DNA of 12,613 bases from Stephanodiscus triporus (taxonomy: Eukaryota; Bacillariophyta; Thalassiosirophyceae; Thalassiosirales; Thalassiosiraceae), in contig JALLAZ010000745.1 in NCBI GenBank assembly GCA_036939755.1, forward strand, positions 1-12,613, given 5' to 3'. This document shows positions 8,701-12,613 of this stretch, piece after piece (the stretch's first letter is position 1; each line of letters opens with the position of its first letter). The translations under genes and the position numbers were made by a program. Below the pieces are notes generated by a model, which was not told where the DNA came from, did not search any database, and worked only from the letters and a program-made list of their open reading frames with translations.

Positions 8701-11074
8701 CACAGCAGACAGATTGCGGGCAGCGCGCAATGCTGCATTGGCCCTTCCCATCGACGGACCACGGTTGGTTGAGGCCGAGCCGGACGAGATCATGTACGAT
8801 ATCACGTTCGATCTGCCCGACGCGGGACTAGTACCAGGGGCTATCCCACCTGACGACGAGGATCGCGAAACCGCCGGTACGACCGGCACTCCCCCACCTG
8901 CACCCATCGCTGTCCCAGCCGAAGACACTTCAAGACGATATCCCACACGATCTCGCAGGAGTGTATTGGGGACGCAACCATACGATAACTACGCACCGAG
9001 AATGCAGTTTCTACAACTCGGAGAGGTACGAGCGCACAGGAGTGCCCTCGGAGCAATAACCGACACGCCAAGGTCGGGATGCGCGGGCGGACACATGCTC
9101 GCAACCACTTCGTCAAACTCGATAGAGGTGGACGACACTGAGCACGTCGTGGATGCAGAGCTCACAACCGAGAGTGAGGATGAGATGGCAGTGTGGGGCT
9201 ACATAATGACGCAGTACAACCTGAAACCGGGGCTACGAAAGTTCGGGGAACGAGGCACGAAGGCGGCGGTATCGGAATTGACTCAACTGCACATAATGGA
9301 CACGTGGGCGGTGATGGATCCAGGACAACTGACGAAGGAAGAGAGGACAAAGGCGTTGTCGTCACTGCTATTTTTGAAAGAGAAACGGTGTGGCAAGATC
9401 AAAGGACGAGCTTGCATCAACGGGGCACCTCAGCGGGCATACATACCGAAGGAAGATGCGGCATCCCCGACGGTGTCGACCGAGTCCATGTTCATTACCG
9501 CGGCGGTCGCTGCGAGCGAGAACCGACATGTAAGATGCTACGACGTGCCGAGTGCTTTTGTCAACACGGACGTGGATGAAAACGTGCTGATGGTACTAAA
9601 AGGAGAACTGGCGGAGATGATGGTGCACATCGCGCCACAGATATATCGAAAACACATTACGGTGGACAAAAGGGGAGCACCCGTGCTGTATGTGAAGCTA
9701 CAAAAGGCGCTCTACGGACTAATGAGGGCCAGCCTATTGTTCTACCGAAAGCTGCGCAAGGAGTTAGAGGAGTATGGTTTCGTGGTGAACCCCTATGATC
9801 CATGCGTGGCCAACAAAGACGTGGGCAATGGGGAGCAGCTAACGGTGATTTGGCATGTGGACGATCTAATGACGTCATGCAAAATAGACTTTGAGCTGAC
9901 AAAGCTGTCGTGTTATCTGGCAAAGATTTATGGGCCCAAACTGACGATGCATCTCGGGCGAAAGCATGATTATCTGGGGATTGACCTGGAGTTCCGGGAG
10001 GACGGTGATCTCGACGTGTCGATGGTGAAATACCTCAAGGGAGTAATTGAGGAGTTCCCCGAGCTGATCGTTGGGAGAGCAGCGAGTCCAGCGGGAGATA
10101 GACTATTTGACGTACGAGATGAAAAGGAGGCAAAATTCCTGGACGAAGAGAGGGCGGTAGCATTCCACCATACAGTTGCGCAACTACTGTTTATGGCGAC
10201 GAGGGCTCGAAGAGACATACAGACGACGGTGGCGTTCCTGACGACGAGGGTGAAATCTCCAGACGAAGACGATTGGGGAAAGCTGAAACGAGTGCTGAGA
10301 TATTTGAATGGCACCAAGTACCTGAAGTTGAGAATAAGCGTGAACAATCTAGGAATCCTGAAATGGTATGTGGATGGATCACACAACGTACATTGGGACT
10401 GCAAGGGACATGCGGGCGCGATGTTCACATTGGGAGACGGAGCGGTGTCAAGCTACTCAAGGAAGGTGAAGCTCAACACGAGGAGTTCGACGGAGACCGA
10501 ATTGGTTGGGGCAGACATGTACATGCCAGAGATGCTATGGTCATTATACTTCATGCAGAGTCAGGGGTATGGCGTGGATATCGTGGAATTGTTTCAGGAC
10601 AACAAGAGCACAGAACTACTAATGAAGAACGGGCGGTTCTCGAGTGGGAAAAAGACCAAGCACATCAAAGCGAAATTTTTCTTTATCAAGGATAGGATTG
10701 ATGCAGGAGAAGTAAAGGTGACTCACTGTCCGACCGGAGAAATGTGGGCTGATGTTTTAACAAAGCCATTGCAAGGAAGGGCTTTCCGACTAATGAGATC
10801 AAAGTTGATGAACTGCAACATTGACTATGAAGATGAGGAGTCGGAGAAAGAAGAGGAGGAGATGCGAAGAGCAAAATTAAAGACAAGCGAGACACAGAAC
10901 AGCAAGCCAGTGACTGGGAGAATGAGCCCGCGAGCTCCCACCCAGGCACTGCAGGAGTGTGTTGGGAGACCTCGAATATTGGGCACTACGAACAGACGCC
11001 TGGTAGGAGTTCCCAGGATTCAAGAAAGGAGAAGAAAGAGTGGGATTCGTAAGAATCCAAATAAATGCCAATGA
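5723..11074 (+). CDS. Gag-Pol polyprotein, copia-type retrotransposon
   Basis: A 1783-residue single frame that would form the particle and copy and integrate the element. The ATG is the first in this frame, 53 nt after the LTR. Domains in order: Gly/Arg-rich basic N-terminus (1-30), helical Gag (about 100-330), RGG-like stretch (336-385), CCHC zinc knuckle C391, C394, H399, C404; protease with D453-G-C-S instead of D-S/T-G; integrase core with D681 (or D686), D738 and E766; RT (about 1190-1460) with D1274 and D1380-D1381 in HVDD; RNase H with D1551, E1593, D1626, D1677; a charged tail from about 1700. No stop or frameshift separates Gag from Pol, so their ratio must be set another way, for example by processing. 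The near-silent divergence from copy 1 supports selection on this protein. Family assignment is by motif, not by search. Confidence 0.93.
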   Translation: MSQQAAAGRGTPATGRGGKGRGRLFKWRGDPPIKGFKSSISEIANDTFNTGQNRFAAQFTQSRKNVANYLQRTATDEGYLVAETVRTGRAQVIELPPPVDRAAADAADQAIIREEAVRAIAKRKAKLDSALKKGYATVWDQCSQEVRDKLEASDDWERTQREQSLHDLINKIERICVGFDDHKQEIFNLVQALKTLFLYTQTEKETVEEYTRNFKSLWDTVEAFGGSPGLQRGLVEGLLRTPGRVGDPNNITDQEQQDAADEVAEAVKAALLISGADKRRYGKLKEQLANNYLLGTDQYPNTLEKATRVLGNYQVPKGTPFEDRRGEGGGLAFIQRGTRGGRGRGTQGRGGGGRGNGSGANAGDAGGGGDASSTPSGGGTPKTNSAGESHCYHCGEEGHWARECPDLTAEQQEQLHLATEGNEDEDDTETGHQFLHVSMLQADELPCNRAYLDGCSTVTAFKSKEYLENVRSVKRGVKINCNSGVMRTNEMGEYGSMNVWYIPNGIANIFSMNELEKRHRITYDSLDGYYVVHTANGEVRFHKDENGLPFIDLDGSSEDAAAMLVQTGSEEAANMLVQTVRENYEGYTKREILRAKEARRAMGMIGCPSEKDFKGMVSANMIRNCPIDTKDITNARDIWGPDLASIRGKTVRKTPAPVIADYVAVPQSIIERNKTVTMAADVFFVDGTAFLLTVSRQIKFITAEYVVSRTAKSLSTHMERVVAVYKRAGFNVRTIMMDGEFEKIKDLMPMVVCNTTAAKEHVSEAEHSIRTIKERARGIIGTLPFDYIPRRLKVEIIYFIVLWLNAFPAKTGVSTVYSPRELLVRWRLDYALHCKVLPGTYCEVHDEPSPSNSMTPRTHPCIACGPTGNLQGSVKFYCLTTGRILKRRNWTELPMPDNIIKRVNKIGLREKQGREFRFVNRSGVPYEWTDTVPEDDPEFQGLLEEEAPFPDVSATFPGVPLEANEETFEAVTEDPEEDFQELAATALDNAGIDTADRLRAARNAALALPIDGPRLVEAEPDEIMYDITFDLPDAGLVPGAIPPDDEDRETAGTTGTPPPAPIAVPAEDTSRRYPTRSRRSVLGTQPYDNYAPRMQFLQLGEVRAHRSALGAITDTPRSGCAGGHMLATTSSNSIEVDDTEHVVDAELTTESEDEMAVWGYIMTQYNLKPGLRKFGERGTKAAVSELTQLHIMDTWAVMDPGQLTKEERTKALSSLLFLKEKRCGKIKGRACINGAPQRAYIPKEDAASPTVSTESMFITAAVAASENRHVRCYDVPSAFVNTDVDENVLMVLKGELAEMMVHIAPQIYRKHITVDKRGAPVLYVKLQKALYGLMRASLLFYRKLRKELEEYGFVVNPYDPCVANKDVGNGEQLTVIWHVDDLMTSCKIDFELTKLSCYLAKIYGPKLTMHLGRKHDYLGIDLEFREDGDLDVSMVKYLKGVIEEFPELIVGRAASPAGDRLFDVRDEKEAKFLDEERAVAFHHTVAQLLFMATRARRDIQTTVAFLTTRVKSPDEDDWGKLKRVLRYLNGTKYLKLRISVNNLGILKWYVDGSHNVHWDCKGHAGAMFTLGDGAVSSYSRKVKLNTRSSTETELVGADMYMPEMLWSLYFMQSQGYGVDIVELFQDNKSTELLMKNGRFSSGKKTKHIKAKFFFIKDRIDAGEVKVTHCPTGEMWADVLTKPLQGRAFRLMRSKLMNCNIDYEDEESEKEEEEMRRAKLKTSETQNSKPVTGRMSPRAPTQALQECVGRPRILGTTNRRLVGVPRIQERRRKSGIRKNPNKCQ

Positions 11075-11087
11075 GAAGGCGGGAAAA
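11075..11087 (+). other. polypurine tract of copy 2
   Basis: Identical to the tract at 5533-5545. It fills the whole 13-nt gap between the Gag-Pol stop and LTR C, so there is no other 3' untranslated internal sequence. Confidence 0.65.
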
Positions 11088-11211
11088 TGTTGAGCCGAGG
11101 AAGGGAAAGCATCAACGAGAAGAATAGAACGAGCAAAGTGCTCACTTTAATTTATTTATCTAGGAATACAATGTCATATCCTTAGCGTCGTAAATCGACG
11201 ACTTCTCAACA
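11088..11211 (+). repeat. LTR C
   Basis: Identical to LTR A and LTR B. It is the 3' LTR of copy 2 and is followed by the leader and Gag start of another unit, so the array continues to the right until the N. Confidence 0.82.
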
Positions 11212-11264
11212 TTAATAAATTAAAGTGAGGGGAAAGATATCGCCAAGGAGGCTGTCGACACCCG

Positions 11265-11349
11265 ATGAGTCAACAAGCCGCGGCGGGGCGAGGAACGCCC
11301 GCGACAGGACGCGGCGGAAAGGGCCGCGGACGGCTTTTCAAGTGGAGGG
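11265..11349 (+). pseudogene. Gag N-terminal fragment of a third unit
   Basis: ATG at 11265 followed by 27 further codons identical in protein to the copy 2 Gag start (Gly/Arg-rich). The frame is lost at the N. It is a partial copy as presented; whether the real gene continues cannot be told. Confidence 0.7.
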
Positions 11350-11350
11350 N
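11350..11350. other. single N, probable assembly join
   Basis: The only ambiguous base in the window. Retrotransposon Gag lies to its left and an unrelated minus-strand gene, caught within an internal repeat, to its right. Both sides carry similar short purine-rich runs (GTGGAGGG and GGAAGTGGG), which could have promoted a false join. The true distance between the two sides is unknown. Confidence 0.8.
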
Positions 11351-11446
11351 GGAAGTGGGACTATCGGTGGGCGGATCAGGCAGACCCCCGTAACAAGCAC
11401 CACTCCCCTGGTTGGCGAAGGCGGCCTTGCAGCATTCCAGCTGGGT
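11351..11446 (-). repeat. internal repeat, module 2 copy
   Basis: Ninety-six bases matching 11633-11728 at a spacing of 282 bp (94 codons, in frame) with only three differences (11406, 11418, 11426). It encodes the end of the second Cys module and the start of its linker. It ends exactly at the N, which suggests the assembly stopped in this repeat. Confidence 0.85.
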
Positions 11447-12004
11447 GGGGTAGTTAGGACGGTCTCCGATATTGGCATAAGGCAACGGCAGGGCATTTGA
11501 GCAGCCCGCTTCGGACCAAGCCACGCTGTAGTCCGGATACCAGAAGTCAGCGGTGCCAGTGGTGGGCGCTGGTTTCACCGGACTTTTCGTCGGAACGGGA
11601 GTCGGTGATTCCGTCGGACTGTCCGTTGGAGAGGAAGTGGGACTATCGGTGGGCGGATCAGGCAGACCCCCGTAACAAGCACCACTCGCCTGGTTGGCGT
11701 AGGCGGCGTTGCAGCATTCCAGCTGGGTGTCGTATCCGGGGGAGTTGCAGTCGGAACTAAATTCGCAGAACCCGTCGTTCCATCCGGCCGAGTATACGGG
11801 GTGATATTTTGCGGGAGGTGGTTGGTTGTTGACCCAACACCATGGCACCCATTGGAGGCTTCGTTCGTCCTCGACGTTATTGACGGCGGAGGCATTGTCA
11901 ACGATGGATCCGGTGGCGTTGCCTTTCGCTGCGCTACGACGCAGCCTGAACGAATCCACAGTGGCAACGAAGAGGCAGGAGACGAATGCGGTAGTCAGCT
12001 TCAT
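11351..12004 (-). CDS. secreted Cys-module protein with Pro-Thr-Ser linkers, 3' end missing
   Basis: ATG at 12004 reads 218 codons to the N with no stop. Residues 1-18 look like a signal peptide (MK, hydrophobic stretch to about V16, likely cut near D17-S18). Two sequons follow (N29, N37). Module 1 (about 66-115) and module 2 (about 154-208) share Y-x-P-x-Y-S-x2-W and TQLECC-x-AA-x-ANQ-x-SGACYGGLPDPP, each with a CC pair and further Cys. They are joined by a linker of repeated D/E-S-P-T units (about 116-150), typical of heavily O-glycosylated extracellular proteins. Such modules occur in diatom secreted or cell-wall proteins as I recall them; the function is unknown to me. The protein is likely longer, with more modules. 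Any reading across the N into the retrotransposon is an artefact. Confidence 0.8.
11633..11728 (-). repeat. internal repeat, module 1 copy
   Basis: Partner of 11351-11446, encoding the TQLECC...GGLPDPPTDSPTS part of the first module. The high DNA identity against the more different remainder of the modules suggests recent duplication or conversion. Confidence 0.85.
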
Positions 12005-12163
12005 GATTGCGTAGATGGTGGTGATTGGGTTCTCTCTTTTTGGAGAATTTTGTGATGGAGTAAGAAAAAGAGACTCAGAAAAAAAATGAAACGTGAAATA
12101 TTATGGTAACCATATATTATTGTGTACAGATGCTTGGATCGAATGGAAGGGCAATTGAACACA
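12005..12163 (-). promoter_or_regulatory. probable 5' UTR and proximal promoter of the secreted-protein gene
   Basis: On the minus strand the 55 bases before the ATG are rich in C and A and lack ATG, as suits a 5' UTR. Further up are an A/T-rich stretch with a TATA-like ATATATGG about 110 bases before the ATG (around 12110-12118) and an inverted repeat TATGGT-A-ACCATA (12102-12114). The transcription start cannot be placed. Confidence 0.4.
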
Positions 12164-12437
12164 CCAAAAACGGGTTTGGTTAGAGGATATATGTAAGGCT
12201 GTGATTTTGTTAGACCGATACGGTTTCCAAAAGTAGGTGTCTGCCAAAAACGGGTTTGGTAGATACAGGATTGATAATGCTGTGATTTTGTTAGACCGAT
12301 ACGGTTTCCAAAAGACGGTGTCTGCCAAAAACGGGTTTGGTTAGAGTTGTGTAGATATCGTTCGGGCGCGGTCCTTACTACTCTACTCTCTAGATTTTTT
12401 GTTAGACCGATACGGTTTCCAAAAGTTGGTGTCTGCC
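12164..12437. repeat. upstream array of a 60-bp block
   Basis: Two full copies of a 60-bp block lie at 12201-12260 and 12282-12341, a partial copy (first 45 bases) at 12393-12437 and an orphan end (CCAAAAACGGGTTTGGTTAG) at 12164-12183. Each block has ACCG-ATA-CGGT, then TTTCCAAAAG, then CCAAAAACGGGTTTGG, itself a short stem (CCAAA/TTTGG). Spacers between blocks differ in length and sequence (21 and 51 bp). It lies 160-433 bases upstream of the minus-strand ATG, so it could be a regulatory array; a plain minisatellite is equally possible. Confidence 0.75.
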
Positions 12438-12613
12438 TTCGCACCGTCTTTTTTTACCATAAGCTGACTATTCCGGATTCGTACAAGTTTACGCCCAAAC
12501 TTGGCCGGGCCCATTTCTAACTGGATATTCAACCGGGCAAAAGTACTAATTAGTACGATAGAGGTTGATCCCGGCAAAAAAATCCGGTACGGATCCGGGA
12601 ATTCGGAACGGGA
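12438..12613. other. right flank without a recognisable gene
   Basis: No credible reading frame. It contains a perfect 14-bp palindrome GTACTAATTAGTAC (12543-12556), an inverted repeat ATCCG-GTA-CGGAT (12582-12594) and several CCGG-rich words near the right edge. I see no RNA gene or element end. Confidence 0.5.

Larger units (their letters stand above)
5546..11211 (+). mobile_element. copy 2: intact copia-type LTR retrotransposon (CoDi-like)
   Basis: A 5666-bp element with two identical 124-bp LTRs, a 53-nt leader, one long Gag-Pol frame and a purine tract directly before the 3' LTR. Integrase before RT places it in the Ty1/copia (Pseudoviridae-type) order. Motifs such as WHVDD in RT and the lack of an HHCC finger in integrase resemble diatom elements as I remember them. 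Nothing in the sequence prevents autonomous activity, though the flanking context (shared LTRs) means it did not arrive here by simple insertion. Confidence 0.88.
11088..11349 (+). mobile_element. 5' end of a further retrotransposon unit, cut at the N
   Basis: LTR C plus 138 bases of internal region, ending directly before the N at 11350. It matches copy 2 throughout, including G at 11333 where copy 1 has A (293). The self-complementary arms are present at 11141-11156 and 11214-11229. The cut falls inside Gag and at no natural element boundary, which points to an assembly end rather than a biological truncation. Confidence 0.8.

Noticed and set aside
11225..11500. Plus-strand frame running across the N
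   Set aside because: It is a shadow frame of Gag on the left and the antisense of the secreted-protein gene on the right.
11270..12004. Minus-strand frame running across the N into the retrotransposon
   Set aside because: The last residues are the reverse strand of Gag and the frame contains an unknown codon. It is a chimera of the join, not a fusion gene.
12001..12444. Minus-strand 147-codon frame through the upstream repeats, overlapping the secreted-protein ATG by 4 bases
   Set aside because: Parts of the repeat keep frame (spacing 81 and 111), but another part shifts (80). The sequence has no signal of a protein beyond the repeat words, and it covers the expected 5' UTR. More likely non-coding.

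Overview
The window looks like nuclear DNA of a diatom or a close relative (a stramenopile alga). Two things suggest this: Ty1/copia-type retrotransposons whose protein motifs resemble the CoDi elements of diatoms, and a secreted protein with Cys-rich modules joined by Pro-Thr-Ser linkers of the D-S-P-T type. Both are judged from memory of the families, not from a search.

Positions 1-11349 are a head-to-tail array of one copia-type LTR retrotransposon family in which neighbouring copies share single LTRs. The order is: 3' tail of a copy (1-47), LTR A (48-171), copy 1 internal region (172-5545), LTR B (5546-5669), copy 2 internal region (5670-11087), LTR C (11088-11211), then the first 138 bases of another internal region, cut at a single N (11350). 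The LTRs are short (124 bp by inference, TGTTGAG...CTCAACA) and identical. Copy 2 has one intact 1783-codon Gag-Pol frame in the order Gag, CCHC zinc knuckle, protease, integrase, reverse transcriptase, RNase H. Copy 1 has the same plan, but four frame-breaking indels split it into five reading-frame pieces. The copies differ at many silent positions yet encode nearly the same protein. They therefore descend from two lineages that both stayed functional for some time, and copy 1 broke late.

The most interesting signal is at the LTR/leader boundary. The stretch just after the 5' LTR, where a tRNA primer-binding site would be expected, shows no tRNA-like TGG start. Instead, 16 bases (174-189) are perfectly complementary to 16 bases inside the LTR (101-116), and the same holds in all three LTR/leader junctions. 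The geometry matches the self-primed reverse transcription known for the Tf1/sushi group, where the folded 5' end of the mRNA is the primer. In a copia-type element this would be unusual. It is a hypothesis from sequence alone.

Right of the N (11351-12004, minus strand) lies the 5' part of a gene for a secreted modular protein (signal peptide, two visible Cys modules), with its 3' end lost at the N. Its upstream region (12005-12613) carries an array of a 60-bp block with about 81-111 bp spacing, but no other gene I can support. The junction at the N is probably an assembly join, and the tandem array should also be treated as unproven until spanned by long reads.
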